Part shown: piece after piece, positions 34,849 through 43,851 of the stretch | Position numbering within the stretch: position 1 is the stretch's first letter | How the letters are laid out: the number at the start of each line of letters is the position of its first letter | From: an uncultured Dehalococcoidia bacterium | Lineage (GTDB): Bacteria > Chloroflexota > Dehalococcoidia > Lucifugimonadales > UBA3495 | Assembly: GCA_951813535.1 (NCBI GenBank) | Contig: OX638345.1 | Span: 1,315,029 to 1,379,028, forward strand | Direction: 5' to 3' | DNA: 64,000 nucleotides | Translations under genes and position numbers: made by a program | Notes under the pieces: generated by a model | What the model was told of the DNA's origin: nothing | Databases searched by the model: none | Seen by the model: the letters and a program-made list of their open reading frames with translations, nothing else

Positions 34849-35301
34849 CTACGAATCCAGGAAGCGGCGCAGGATCGCGGCAGCGGCGGCGGCGTCAACT
34901 GCGCCGGGGTCGCGGCTCGGGCTTTGCCCGGACTGAAGTAAATCGTTGGCTGCGGCGTTGGAGCTGAAAGACTCGTCAACGGTCAGCACGGGGGTATCGG
35001 TTGCCCGTTGCAACGCGCGAACCAGCGCGTCGGTTTTACGAGCCTGTTCCCCGGAGCGGCCATCAGAGTCATAGGGCATGCCCACAACGATGGCTACTGC
35101 GTCGCGTTGGCTGGCCTGTTCCAGGATTGCGGCGATGTCAGCGCGTCGATTGCGACGTTGCAGATGACCGGCGGGCAGAATGAGCTCGCCGGGAGGTATG
35201 CTCACCGCCAGCCCAATGCGCCGGTCCCCGACGTCCAGGCCAAGCAGACGGCCGGCGCGCGCAAGATCAGCGGGGTCAGGACGAGGCGACGGGGTTGCCA
35301 A
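34849..35301 (-). CDS. ruvX: Putative pre-16S rRNA nuclease/Holliday junction resolvase RuvX (YqgF)
   Basis: 150 residues of the RNase H-fold YqgF family, implicated in pre-16S rRNA processing. Motifs: LLGLDVGDRRIGLAVS near 19-34 with the catalytic Asp, AIVVGMPYDSDGRSGEQA near 68-86, VLTVDESFSSNAAAND near 103-118, and a C-terminal DPGAVDAAAAAAIL segment with the last Asp. Start is TTG at 35301 preceded by GGGGATAGC. It lies 26 bases after the alaS stop. The alaS-ruvX pairing is common in bacteria. Confidence 0.9.
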   Translation of the reverse strand: MATPSPRPDPADLARAGRLLGLDVGDRRIGLAVSIPPGELILPAGHLQRRNRRADIAAILEQASQRDAVAIVVGMPYDSDGRSGEQARKTDALVRALQRATDTPVLTVDESFSSNAAANDLLQSGQSPSRDPGAVDAAAAAAILRRFLDS

Positions 35302-35327
35302 CTCGCTATCCCCGCCTGGCGGGCCGG

Positions 35328-38069
35328 CTAATTGCCCAGTCCTGCCCTGACCAGGTTGCCGACGCTGTCCAGGGCGGCGCCCAGCCGCTCCGGTTGGCGA
35401 CCTCCGGCTTGAGCGGTTTCCGGACGGCCGCCGCCGCCGCCGCCCATCAGCTTGGCGGCGTCGCGGGCAATGTTGCCGGCGTGCAGACCGCGGCTCACCA
35501 AATCCGGCGTGATCATGGTGACGATGATCGGGGAGCCGTCGATCACCGCGCCCAACGCCACCACCACACTATCCAACTTCTGCTTAAGATAGTCACCCAT
35601 CTCGCGCATGGCTTCCACGTTATGGGCTGATGTTACGCCGGCGACCAGCTTCACCCCGTCAATATCGTGAGTGCGCCCGAGCAGAGACTCGGCTTCGGAC
35701 CGCAGGCTGGTGCGTTCGGCATCGGCGAGGCGTCGGCGCAGAACGTCGGTGTCCGCCATGTAGGCGTCCAGGCGGGCCTCCAGTTCGGCCACGGGCGCCT
35801 GAAGCTTCCGCGAAATGGCTTCCAGGGTTGCGGACTGCTGCACAAACAGTTCTTCGGCGGCCCGCCCGGTCATGGCCTCGATGCGCCGCATGCCGCCGCC
35901 GATGCTGGATTCTCCCAGCACTACCAGTGTGCCGACCTCGCCGGTGGCGTGAACGTGGGTACCGCCACAGACCTCGAAACTGAAAGGTTCATCGTGGTCG
36001 TCGTGGTCGCCCATCCGCACCACGCGAACCACGTCGCCATAGCGGTCGCCGAAGAACGCCAGCGCGCCGTCCCGAACCGCGTCCGTGTAGGTGGTCTCGC
36101 GGGCCGTGACCGAGAGGTTCTCGCGTATTTTCCGGTTGGCCAGGCCTTGGACGTCCAACTGCTCGTCCTGGGTCATCGCGCCGACGTGGTTGAAGTCGAA
36201 GCGCAGCCGGCCGGGGGCGCACAGCGATCCGGCCTGGCGCACGTGGGGGCCCAGCACTGACCTCAGCGCGGCGTGGAGTAGATGCGTACCGCTGTGGTTG
36301 CGGGACGCGTCAAGGCGGCGCTCGGTTTCCACGTGGGCGATGACCGCTTCGCCGAGAGCGATATCACCTTCCGAGACCAGCCCCCGGTGGATGATGAGGC
36401 CGGCCACCGGGCTCTGGGTGTCTTCGATCCGCACCCAACCGTTTGGTCCGGCAATCGTGCCCTGGTCGCCCACCTGTCCGCCGCCCTCAGCGTAAAAGCA
36501 GGTTTCGGCCAGGACAATCTCAACCTGCTGGCCTCGGGTGGCGTGTCCTACCGCTTCACCTTCCCGCAGAATCCCGAGGACGCGCGTGTCTATCGTCGTG
36601 CGCTGATAACCGTCGAAGGGGGTGCGGCCAGCGCCGAGGTTCTCGTAGGCGGTGACGATTTCCATGCTGCCGGTGACCTGGTGTCCGGCGCGGTCGCGCT
36701 CACGCTTGGCCTCCATCTCTGAGTTGAACCCGTCCATATCGACGGCGAGGCCATACTCGCGGCGACCGATTTCGTCCACCAACTCGGGCGGGAACCCGTA
36801 GGTGTCGTAGAGCTCGAATACCACTTCGCCGGCGATGACTCCGTTGGACTTCGATGACACCAGGACTTCTTCCAGCAGCGGCATGCCCTGGCGGATGTTT
36901 TCAAGGAACTGGGTTTCTTCCAGACCCACGACGCGGCGGATGAACCCCTCGTTTTCTCCCAGGGCAGGATAGGCTTTGGCGAAACGCGCAATGACGGCGT
37001 CGGTGACTTCGGTCATGAAGGGGCGGTCGAGGCCGAGTTGGCGCCCATAGCGGATCGCCCGCCGTATGATGCGGCGCAGCACGTAACCCCGGTCGCCGTT
37101 TGACGGAACGACTCCGTCGCCGATGAGGAACGAAGCAGCGCGGGCGTGCTCGGCGACAACGCGGATGGCGTAGTCGGTGTCCGTGTCCGAACCGTATTCG
37201 TGGCCGGTGAGATTGCAAACGGCGTCGATTATGGGTCGAAAGAGGTCGGTCTCGTAGACGTTGGGCTTGCCCTGCAACACGGCGGCGGCCCGCTCGAGGC
37301 CCATCCCGGTGTCGACGCTGGGGGCCGGCAACGGAGTGCGAATGCCCTCGAGGTCCTGGTAGAACTGCATGAACACCAGGTTCCACAGTTCCACGAAACG
37401 CTCGCAGTCGCAGTTGGGATGGCAGCCGACCGGCTCGGCGTCGGGTCCACCCTCGGCTTCCACCCGGAGCATGGCGGTGAGCTCGTCCGGCGTCATCATA
37501 TCGTCGGTTACGAGGTGTTGGCCTCGGCCCTTTTCGGCTCCGCCGTCGTAATGGAGTTCGGAGCAGGGGCCGGTGGGCCCTTCCAGGCCGGCGGGACCCC
37601 ACCAGTTATCGCTGTTGCCGTAGCGGTAAATCCGTTCCGGAGGCACGCCGATGTCGTTCAGCCACAGATCGTAAGCCTCGTCGTCGTCCAGGTGGACGGT
37701 AACGTACATGCGCTCCGGTTCCAGGCCGAAGAGACCGGTGCACAGGTCCCACGCGAAGGCGACGGCGTCCTTCTTGAAGTAGTCACCGATGCTGAAATTG
37801 CCCAGCATCTCGAAGAAGGTCAGGTGTTTGTGGTCGCCCACCTCGTCGATGTCGGTGGTGCGGAACGACTTCTGGCAACTGGTGAGACGGCGACGGGGCG
37901 GGGTCTGTTCGCCCATGAAGAAGGGCTTGAAGGGGACCATGCCGGCGGAGGTGAAGAGCAGGGTCGGGTCTCCCGCCGGAATGAGAGAGGCAGAGGGCAT
38001 ATATTGATGGCCCCGCTCCTCGAAGAATTGTGCGAAGGATCTGCGGATGCTGTCGCCGTCCATGTTCAT
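35328..38069 (-). CDS. alaS: Alanyl-tRNA synthetase
   Basis: 913 residues, a full-length AlaRS. Class II catalytic core in the first 400 residues (FTSAGMVPFKPFFMG, CQKSFRTTDIDEVGDHKHLT and FFEMLGNFSIGDYFKK), the editing domain with NHSGTHLLHAAL near 575-590 and the CGGTHVHATGEVG zinc site near 700, and the C-terminal DHHA1 segment ending in a Gly-rich stretch (MGGGGGGRPETAQAGG). It charges tRNA-Ala and clears Ser or Gly mischarging. ATG at 38069 or 38063 (two codons apart). Forms an operon with ruvX. Confidence 0.97.
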   Translation of the reverse strand: MNMDGDSIRRSFAQFFEERGHQYMPSASLIPAGDPTLLFTSAGMVPFKPFFMGEQTPPRRRLTSCQKSFRTTDIDEVGDHKHLTFFEMLGNFSIGDYFKKDAVAFAWDLCTGLFGLEPERMYVTVHLDDDEAYDLWLNDIGVPPERIYRYGNSDNWWGPAGLEGPTGPCSELHYDGGAEKGRGQHLVTDDMMTPDELTAMLRVEAEGGPDAEPVGCHPNCDCERFVELWNLVFMQFYQDLEGIRTPLPAPSVDTGMGLERAAAVLQGKPNVYETDLFRPIIDAVCNLTGHEYGSDTDTDYAIRVVAEHARAASFLIGDGVVPSNGDRGYVLRRIIRRAIRYGRQLGLDRPFMTEVTDAVIARFAKAYPALGENEGFIRRVVGLEETQFLENIRQGMPLLEEVLVSSKSNGVIAGEVVFELYDTYGFPPELVDEIGRREYGLAVDMDGFNSEMEAKRERDRAGHQVTGSMEIVTAYENLGAGRTPFDGYQRTTIDTRVLGILREGEAVGHATRGQQVEIVLAETCFYAEGGGQVGDQGTIAGPNGWVRIEDTQSPVAGLIIHRGLVSEGDIALGEAVIAHVETERRLDASRNHSGTHLLHAALRSVLGPHVRQAGSLCAPGRLRFDFNHVGAMTQDEQLDVQGLANRKIRENLSVTARETTYTDAVRDGALAFFGDRYGDVVRVVRMGDHDDHDEPFSFEVCGGTHVHATGEVGTLVVLGESSIGGGMRRIEAMTGRAAEELFVQQSATLEAISRKLQAPVAELEARLDAYMADTDVLRRRLADAERTSLRSEAESLLGRTHDIDGVKLVAGVTSAHNVEAMREMGDYLKQKLDSVVVALGAVIDGSPIIVTMITPDLVSRGLHAGNIARDAAKLMGGGGGGRPETAQAGGRQPERLGAALDSVGNLVRAGLGN

Positions 38070-38180
38070 ACGAGGTTACGACTCCCGTAGGTTTGGTTAC
38101 GAAAAGTGATTATCCGGGGACGCGACCGATTTTAGGGCAAGGCTGCGGACAGCGTCAACGGCGAAAAGGATGGGTTAGGG

Positions 38181-38723
38181 TCACGAAGCGCTGGCGCGGA
38201 GATGGTCGATGAGAAGCGCAAAATTGGGGCAGGCGTTGTAGACGGTGGCGGGGTTGAGTTGGTTCAACAGCCCCATGTCGTCGCGGCCTTTCGAGTAACG
38301 TTGCTTTGCACAGTCACGGGTGGCGTTGCGGAGGCCGTTTTCGATTTCGCGCTTTGGGGCATCTTCAATGTTGTTGCGCTGTGGCAACGCGCTTTCACGA
38401 AACCCGGGACCGAAGTAGTTGGCCAAAGCGTCCCGGTCAGCGATGAACCATGCTTCCATCTGCTGAACCATATAGAAGGCGCGGTTCGTGGAGCCAATTT
38501 GGCCAGACACGCGCACGATTAGTTCTTGTGAAACTTCTCCTTCGGAATCGATCAATAAAATCGATTCGGTATCCTTGACACACCGCTTGACCGCGTCGTC
38601 GCCAGACCCGCAAGGTTCGACGTTGAGAGTTATGGATTGGTTGTGAATGGTACGGACGGCGTTTCGCAGAAAAGATTTCATCGGGACGCGCAGTCGTCGA
38701 TGGCCTTCGAGATACACTTCCAT
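38181..38723 (-). CDS. DUF4276-type protein, partner of the AAA ATPase
   Basis: 180 residues. The family is predicted to have a Toprim-like fold: VYLEGHRRLRVPM at the N terminus with the conserved Glu, ESILLIDSEGEV near 50-62 with the acidic pair, and FYMVQQMEAWFIADRD near 85-100. The last is a hallmark of DUF4276. Starts eight bases after the AAA ATPase stop and is read in the same direction. A nuclease- or RNA-acting effector is the natural inference in view of the ATPase partner. Confidence 0.75.
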   Translation of the reverse strand: MEVYLEGHRRLRVPMKSFLRNAVRTIHNQSITLNVEPCGSGDDAVKRCVKDTESILLIDSEGEVSQELIVRVSGQIGSTNRAFYMVQQMEAWFIADRDALANYFGPGFRESALPQRNNIEDAPKREIENGLRNATRDCAKQRYSKGRDDMGLLNQLNPATVYNACPNFALLIDHLRASAS

Positions 38724-38730
38724 CGCCCGG

Positions 38731-39963
38731 CTACCTCACGCCGCCGATTGAACCGCTCATCCACATCTCGCTCAATCCATATACGACCAATTCCTTGCCA
38801 GTTTGTTGGTAGACGTCCTGCCATTCGGTCAATTCCTGGCGAGATAAGCGGCGAAAACGTGTTCCTTCTTCCGCATCGCGGTCGCACACGACGATGCACT
38901 CAGGTTCGTCGGAGAAATGGCTGACAAACTCTGGGGAATGGGTGGTGACGATAATCTGGGTTCGCTCGGATGCTTTACGTAATAGTTCCGCTATGAGGCC
39001 GAGAGAATCGGGGTGCATGGCGATTTCCGGCTCCTCGATGCAAATGAGCGGCGGCGGGTCGGGGTGACACAAGATGGCGAGCAGGGCGATGAAGCGAATG
39101 GTCCCGTCGGATAGACGGGAGGCTGGCAACGCACTGGACATGCCGGCTTCGTTGATGATCAGCTCAATGGTGTTCCCGAAGATGCGTGGGTGCAGGCTTT
39201 CGTAGGACTCGTAGAACCGCTTGATGTAGGAGTCCAGGGACGGCTCCAGACGGCGACTGAGCAAGTCGTTGACCACCAGGGCGAGGTTGCTGAAATCCTC
39301 CTCCAGAAAATTGGGATCGCCATCAGTGCGCTGGGGACGACGCACCGGGCTGTCGCGGCCGACGTGCCAGCTTCGGTAGGATTTGATTGCTGAAAGCCGG
39401 AACGCCGTGGTGGAAAGGACCGAGAAACTTGAGGGATCACGAATTGCGTTGAATACTGACTGTGCGCTGCCAACGGCGTCAGGATTTAATCTGATTTGGC
39501 TGGTTTCGCCGGTGAGTTCGGGATGCGCTCCTCCTGTTGACGCCACTAATCCTGATCTGTCAGCGTTCCGGGAAAAATAGACGCGCCTGAGCTGGTCGCC
39601 GGTAGGACGAATATCTGTCAAACCTTCGTGTACTACTTTCACACCATCGTCGCTTGTGTCCAGCCGCAAATCGTACTCGAGTGGCATATTTGGCTTCTTC
39701 GGGTCATGGATTGCAGCAAGGACTTCCGGCAGTCCGACTTCGGAATCTACCGGGCCACCCTTCCAAACCCAATCCCCTGTTGGCCCGTTGCGCCGCAGGA
39801 ATCCTGCCAGATCTCCCGGCACCGACTGTAGCAGCGCGATCACGTCAATCAGGTTCGACTTGCCCGACCCGTTGGCGCCGATGAGCACGTTCAGGGGCTG
39901 GAGGTCCAGCTTGGCGTCCCGGAACGACAGGATGTTTTGCAGGTGCAGCGATTTGATGAACAT
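38731..39963 (-). CDS. AAA ATPase (AAA_21, OLD/SMC-like), probable defence ATPase
   Basis: 410 residues. Walker A IGANGSGKSNLID at 28-40 after FIKSLHLQNILSFRDAKLD; the ABC-type signature LSDGTIRFIALLAIL near 300; Walker B CIEEPEIAMHPDS near 325; VTTHSPEFVSHF near 355. This is the SMC/ABC-like AAA_21 class, as in overcoming-lysogenization and abortive infection ATPases. With the DUF4276 gene downstream it forms a two-gene module of the type found in many defence islands. ATG at 39963. The organization resembles AAA-plus-Toprim-like abortive infection pairs; target is unknown. Confidence 0.85.
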   Translation of the reverse strand: MFIKSLHLQNILSFRDAKLDLQPLNVLIGANGSGKSNLIDVIALLQSVPGDLAGFLRRNGPTGDWVWKGGPVDSEVGLPEVLAAIHDPKKPNMPLEYDLRLDTSDDGVKVVHEGLTDIRPTGDQLRRVYFSRNADRSGLVASTGGAHPELTGETSQIRLNPDAVGSAQSVFNAIRDPSSFSVLSTTAFRLSAIKSYRSWHVGRDSPVRRPQRTDGDPNFLEEDFSNLALVVNDLLSRRLEPSLDSYIKRFYESYESLHPRIFGNTIELIINEAGMSSALPASRLSDGTIRFIALLAILCHPDPPPLICIEEPEIAMHPDSLGLIAELLRKASERTQIIVTTHSPEFVSHFSDEPECIVVCDRDAEEGTRFRRLSRQELTEWQDVYQQTGKELVVYGLSEMWMSGSIGGVR

Positions 39964-39998
39964 GGCAGCCTCCGTTTTGAAGGCGCGGCGTCAGTGGG

Positions 39999-40373
39999 TC
40001 AGTACTCGAACCCCGTTTCCGCAGCCCACGCCTGCACGCCGCGTCGGAAGGCCAGGGCGCCCATGGGGGCGATGACGGCCTGCATGGCTTCGAGGATTTC
40101 GCGGGGTGTGGCGCCCTCGTTGAGGGCGACGCGGATATGGGCCTGGATCTGTTCCTGGTCGGCGCGGAGGGCGGTCTCGACGCAGATCTGGAGGAGTTCC
40201 TTGGTTTTACGGTCAAGGAGGCGCTGGCCGGTGTAGGTGGCCTCGATGAACTCGCCGTATTTCTGGGTCCATTCGGGGTCGGCGAGGGCGTTGATGCGGT
40301 GCATCTCGAGGGTGTAGCCCCGGGTCTGGGCGGCTTCCTCGATCAGTCGCTGGGCGTCTGCGTTGTCCGGCAT
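39999..40373 (-). CDS. Carboxymuconolactone decarboxylase-like (AhpD-fold) protein
   Basis: 124 residues. Helical AhpD/CMD fold with LDRKTKELLQICVETALRAD, then IQAHIRVALNEGATPREILE and AVIAPMGALAFRRGV. The CxxC motif of AhpD and of many CMD relatives is missing (Cys in the QICVET segment only), so this may be a structural rather than redox-active version. I chose ATG at 40373 (MPDNADAQ). It follows the SIS gene stop-start direction by 25 bases on the same strand and may form an operon with it. Confidence 0.82.
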   Translation of the reverse strand: MPDNADAQRLIEEAAQTRGYTLEMHRINALADPEWTQKYGEFIEATYTGQRLLDRKTKELLQICVETALRADQEQIQAHIRVALNEGATPREILEAMQAVIAPMGALAFRRGVQAWAAETGFEY

Positions 40374-40398
40374 GGTGGCCTCCTGGGTCGGATTGGGT

Positions 40399-41472
40399 TT
40401 AGAGGTCGTAGTGGGTGCGAGCCGCGGCCTGGAGCGGATCATCCTGCTGGAACAGGTCGGGATGCGTTCCACGAGCCAGGGCCAGGTGATAGGTGAAAAG
40501 CTGCAGCGGAACCACGCTGGCGATCGGCATGAGGTGTTCGGGGCAATCCGGCAATGGGAAGGTGACGGCTCCGGCATCTTCCAGTTGCCCGTCAGCCCGG
40601 TCGGTCAGCGCCCACACGGGAGTGCCCAGTTCCCGGGCGGCCAGCGCAAGGTCGACAGAGCGGCCGCGATCCTCGGCGGCGGGAGCGATCAGAGTGAGCA
40701 CGCAGTCGGAATCCAGGGAGCAGAAAGGCCCGTGAAGCAACTGTTCCGTCTGAAAACCCTCGCAGTCGGCGCGGCTCGTCTCCTTGATCTTGAGGGCGAC
40801 CTCGTAGGCGTTGGCGCGGTTCGCGCCCCAGCCGGCGGAGATGAACCTGCGTCGCGCGTGATGCTCGGCGACCACCTGCCGCACTGCGTCCTCTGCAGCC
40901 AGAATAGCGGCGACCTGTTGTGGAAACGCCTCCAGGCCGTTGGCCGGACCATCCAGGCGACCGGCAATGCCCAGATTGAGCAGTGCCAGCGCCGTGAGCG
41001 CGGTGGTGTAGCTGATGGTGAAGGCGGCCGACTTCTCCTGATCCACCGTGCGGATGCCGGCGTCGGCGGCGAGGATGCGCGGTCCCGGGTCGGTTGAGGT
41101 GATGGCCACGGTATACGCGCCGAGGTTGTTGGCAACGTCCAATGCGTCGTAAGACGACCGTTTGGTGCCCCGGTGACTGATCACGATGACCGCGTCGTCG
41201 GGTGTGACACGCGGCGGCGATACGCAGAACTCGAAAGAATTGCACGCGAACGCCTCGGGTCCGGCGTCCATGATCGATGCGCCCATCAGGGCCGCGTGCC
41301 AGGACGTTCCGATGCCCACAACATAGATGCGGCGTTTGTTCGAGAGGACCTCGGCTACTTCGGCGCAACGCGCTTTTTGGTTCAAGATCACCGAACCGAT
41401 GGCGTCGGGCTGGGCGACGATGGCATCGTACATGTAGTACGGGTGGTCGGTACGGGGGACAAGGGTCGTCAT
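40399..41472 (-). CDS. SIS-domain sugar isomerase/deaminase-like protein
   Basis: 357 residues, two SIS (sugar isomerase) domains. The first domain runs about 40-180 (RRIYVVGIGTSWHAALMG and VIVISHRGTKRSSYDA), the second about 190-340 (FISAGWGANRANAYEVALKI and ETSRADCEGFQTEQLLHGP). The pattern is that of the isomerase half of glucosamine-fructose-6-phosphate aminotransferase and its AgaS/FrlB relatives, but no glutaminase domain is present. ATG at 41472. It probably acts on a phosphosugar. The neighbour downstream is a CMD-like protein with no obvious relation. Confidence 0.8.
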   Translation of the reverse strand: MTTLVPRTDHPYYMYDAIVAQPDAIGSVILNQKARCAEVAEVLSNKRRIYVVGIGTSWHAALMGASIMDAGPEAFACNSFEFCVSPPRVTPDDAVIVISHRGTKRSSYDALDVANNLGAYTVAITSTDPGPRILAADAGIRTVDQEKSAAFTISYTTALTALALLNLGIAGRLDGPANGLEAFPQQVAAILAAEDAVRQVVAEHHARRRFISAGWGANRANAYEVALKIKETSRADCEGFQTEQLLHGPFCSLDSDCVLTLIAPAAEDRGRSVDLALAARELGTPVWALTDRADGQLEDAGAVTFPLPDCPEHLMPIASVVPLQLFTYHLALARGTHPDLFQQDDPLQAAARTHYDL

Positions 41473-41673
41473 GATTCGACATCCTGGGCGACAAGGCGCC
41501 AGGGAGTTTGATGTAGCGAAAATATGATAACAGGGGTTGGTTTTGGTGTCCCAATGGATAGTCCAACCGCTGCCTGACGAATGGAACCAAAGCGGCTATA
41601 ATTCACGGCAACGTCCGTCGCCTGGAAGCCACCACGGCCTGGCCGATTGTGACCATACAGGAGCAAACCGATA

Positions 41674-42645
41674 ATGGCAGTACGCGTTCTCGATGTCCAT
41701 GCGCACATAACGCCGGCCAGCGCGCTGCGGGCAATGCAGAGCGGCGAAAACTGGTTCGGGGTGACCGCGCCCCAGCTTTATAACCAGCACCGCTACAACC
41801 CGCGCACCTTCTGGACGCCGGAGCAGCGCATCGCCGATATGAACTCGCTGGGCGTCGATGTTCATGTGCTGTCAACCAACGCCAATATGTACTTCTACGA
41901 TCTGGACGTTGACCAGACCATGGCCATGCACCGGGAGTGCAACGATTACGTCGGCCAGTTGACCGAGGAGCATCCGGATCGCTTTGCTGGCCTGGCCCAT
42001 CTGCCGATGCAGGATGTGGGCGCGGCCATCGAGGAACTGACTCGGGCGGTGGGGGAGCTTGGCCTCAAGGGTGCCATGATCGGCGACCACGTGAATGGGC
42101 GCACCTTCGACGACCCGGTATTCCAGCCGCTTTGGGCCACCGCCGAGCGTCTCGGGGCCATGTTCCTGGTCCATCAAGGCGGCGACACCGTGGTCTCCCA
42201 GAGACTGAGTCGCTACCACCTGCCCAACACCATCGGCAACCTGGCCGACCGGGCGATCACCTACGCGTCCTTCGTGTTCGGTGGCGTGATGGACCGTTAC
42301 CCCGGGCTGCGGGTGTGCCTGTGCCACGGCGGAGGCTACGCCTGCTACGGCATCGGGCGCATGGATCGGGGCTGGCAGGTGCGACCCGAAGCCCGCGCCA
42401 ACATCGACCAACCGCCCAGCGCCTATCTCAGCCGGTTCTACTACGACTGCCTGACCCACAGCGAAGACGGGCTGCGCATGCTCATCGACATGGTGGGCAT
42501 TGAGCAGGTTGTTTTCGGTACCGACTGGCCCTTCGATATGTGCGCCGATTGGCCGGTATCATGGTTGCTGGGCCTGGATAGCCTGACCCGCGACGAAAAA
42601 GATGCCATCCTCTTTGCTAACCTGGAGAGGCTGCTGGAGATCTAA
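41674..42645 (+). CDS. Amidohydrolase 2 family (ACMSD-like metal-dependent decarboxylase/hydrolase)
   Basis: 323 residues of the amidohydrolase_2 family, which includes aminocarboxymuconate semialdehyde decarboxylase. Metal-binding residues: VLDVHAHITP at the N terminus, a His in FLVHQGGDTV near 170, CLCHGGGYACYG near 208 and the catalytic Asp in VFGTDWPFDM near 285. ATG at 41674; a TATAAT at 41597-41602 may be its promoter. Acts on a dicarboxylate or aromatic-derived acid. Next is a VOC-fold protein in the same direction, so a ring-fission pathway is possible. Confidence 0.88.
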   Translation: MAVRVLDVHAHITPASALRAMQSGENWFGVTAPQLYNQHRYNPRTFWTPEQRIADMNSLGVDVHVLSTNANMYFYDLDVDQTMAMHRECNDYVGQLTEEHPDRFAGLAHLPMQDVGAAIEELTRAVGELGLKGAMIGDHVNGRTFDDPVFQPLWATAERLGAMFLVHQGGDTVVSQRLSRYHLPNTIGNLADRAITYASFVFGGVMDRYPGLRVCLCHGGGYACYGIGRMDRGWQVRPEARANIDQPPSAYLSRFYYDCLTHSEDGLRMLIDMVGIEQVVFGTDWPFDMCADWPVSWLLGLDSLTRDEKDAILFANLERLLEI

Positions 42646-42687
42646 CGGAACCGAATGCGCCATCATGACAATCCGGAGGGAAACCTT

Positions 42688-43083
42688 ATGGGACTCAACG
42701 CTGACAGCATCCGCCTGAAGGCGATCAACCACATCACCTACAACGTTCGGGACAAGGACATCGCGCTGAAGTGGTACCAGGAAGTCCTGGGCGTGAAGCA
42801 AATCCCGAAGATGGTGGACAGCGACAACCTGTATTGGCTTCAGCTGCCCAGCGGGGCCATGGTCCACATAATCGAGAACCCCGACGCGCCGTCCGCGCCT
42901 TCGCACCACACCGCATTCGAGGTTGACGACATTTCGGCGGCACGCGACGAACTCCAGAACATCGGCGTGGAGTGCACCGACATTCAGACCCGTCACGACG
43001 GTCAGCAGGCCTTCTACTTCCACGACCCGGACCACAACCGGCTCGAAATCTGCACCAAGTCGGGGTTTGGCGTGCTGGTCTAG
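42688..43083 (+). CDS. VOC (glyoxalase/extradiol dioxygenase-like) family protein
   Basis: 131 residues, one VOC module. KAINHITYNVRDKDIALKWY at the N terminus carries the first metal His, HHTAFEVDDISAARDEL holds the second, and QAFYFHDPDHNRLEIC near 112-127 has the last His/Glu metal ligands. Small VOC proteins include glyoxalases, fosfomycin-resistance-like enzymes and ring-cleavage dioxygenases. I start at ATG 42688, which has GGAGGGA upstream. A strong terminator follows. Located directly after an amidohydrolase gene, 42 bases away. Confidence 0.88.
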   Translation: MGLNADSIRLKAINHITYNVRDKDIALKWYQEVLGVKQIPKMVDSDNLYWLQLPSGAMVHIIENPDAPSAPSHHTAFEVDDISAARDELQNIGVECTDIQTRHDGQQAFYFHDPDHNRLEICTKSGFGVLV

Positions 43084-43102
43084 TAGCCAAAAGTTGGCAA
43101 AT

Positions 43103-43135
43103 GTGTAGGGGCGCGATAAATTCGCGCCCCTACAC
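43103..43135 (+). terminator. Terminator after the amidohydrolase-VOC operon
   Basis: 14-bp stem, GTGTAGGGGCGCGA pairing with its complement around TAAAT, followed by TATTTTA. Twenty bases after the VOC stop; also a member of the GGGGCG palindrome family. Confidence 0.8.
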
Positions 43136-43183
43136 TATTTTAGATCGAGTGCCATGAGCCACCGCATGTTCGGCCAGCGCTAC

Positions 43184-43531
43184 CTATAGCAGCGCTGCCA
43201 AGCCGTATGATTGGCCCCACTCGCTCAGCAAGGCCAACCCTGGCTCAGCGTTGTCGATCAACTCGGGCAATATCTTGTCCAGGGCTGGTTCTTCAAGAAC
43301 GAAATCTTGCAGATTATCCAAGGCGCGGCTATAGTCTCCACGCCCCATTACATTCAGGACACTAATTCTCAACACGCCAACGTAATCTTCCCGTTCCAGT
43401 ATTTCCAGTAACCGGATAGCGCGTAGATTGATAATATTCACTACATTGAGATGAATTTCGAGCAACAGGGCTCGTTCAGCCTGCCAATCCTGGTCATCTT
43501 GGGGCGCCGGCTCGGATGGATTATCTCTCAC
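43184..43531 (-). CDS. Hypothetical protein, second gene of a small two-gene operon
   Basis: 115 residues, mostly helical by appearance (WQAERALLLEIHLNVVNIIN, LEILEREDYVGVLRISVLNV), acidic in the second half (LEEPALDKILPELIDNAEPG). No family recognised. Start is GTG at 43531, overlapping the last 11 bases of the upstream 56-residue gene, which indicates coupling. The tandem arrangement and size resemble a toxin-antitoxin or regulator pair, but no toxin motif is visible. Confidence 0.65.
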   Translation of the reverse strand: MRDNPSEPAPQDDQDWQAERALLLEIHLNVVNIINLRAIRLLEILEREDYVGVLRISVLNVMGRGDYSRALDNLQDFVLEEPALDKILPELIDNAEPGLALLSEWGQSYGLAALL

Positions 43532-43691
43532 TGGCCGCCCCTAAGCGTTTCGCACGACTTGCGTGAAACTTGTTGATGAGCCGATCAATCTCCGCGGCTT
43601 TTTCCTTACCTAGGGCCTCCAACTGTCTGATCTCATCCGCGTGCTTGAGCAATAGAGCGTCCATCTTGGGATCGCCGGTCTGGTATGCCAT
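43521..43691 (-). CDS. 56-residue hypothetical protein (coiled-coil-like)
   Basis: 56 residues, ATG at 43691 with AGGAGGGG eight bases upstream, too short for routine gene calling. After MAYQTGDPKMDAL it forms an amphipathic helix (LLKHADEIRQLEALGKEK, IDRLINKFHASRAKRL) and a basic end. Overlaps the next gene. A well-formed promoter precedes it, which supports that it is real. Likely a small dimerising or regulatory partner of the 115-residue protein; function unknown. Confidence 0.7.
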   Translation of the reverse strand: MAYQTGDPKMDALLLKHADEIRQLEALGKEKAAEIDRLINKFHASRAKRLGAASER

Positions 43692-43716
43692 AAGAGCCCC
43701 TCCTTTTAGGATATTC

Positions 43717-43745
43717 TTTATACCATGTAGGATGTTCTAGCACAA
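43717..43745 (-). promoter_or_regulatory. Promoter of the small two-gene operon
   Basis: TTGTGC (complement of 43740-43745), 17-base spacer, TATAAA (complement of 43717-43722), 25 bases upstream of the 56-codon gene start. Confidence 0.7.
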
Positions 43746-43851
43746 AGCGCGCAGTGACCGTTCTGGTTTGTATAGCTTGCGAAATGCTGTATCAGTTCAC
43801 GAGTGGAATAACATCGACGCGCGGTGCTTTTCTGATAATAAGTTGGCATAG

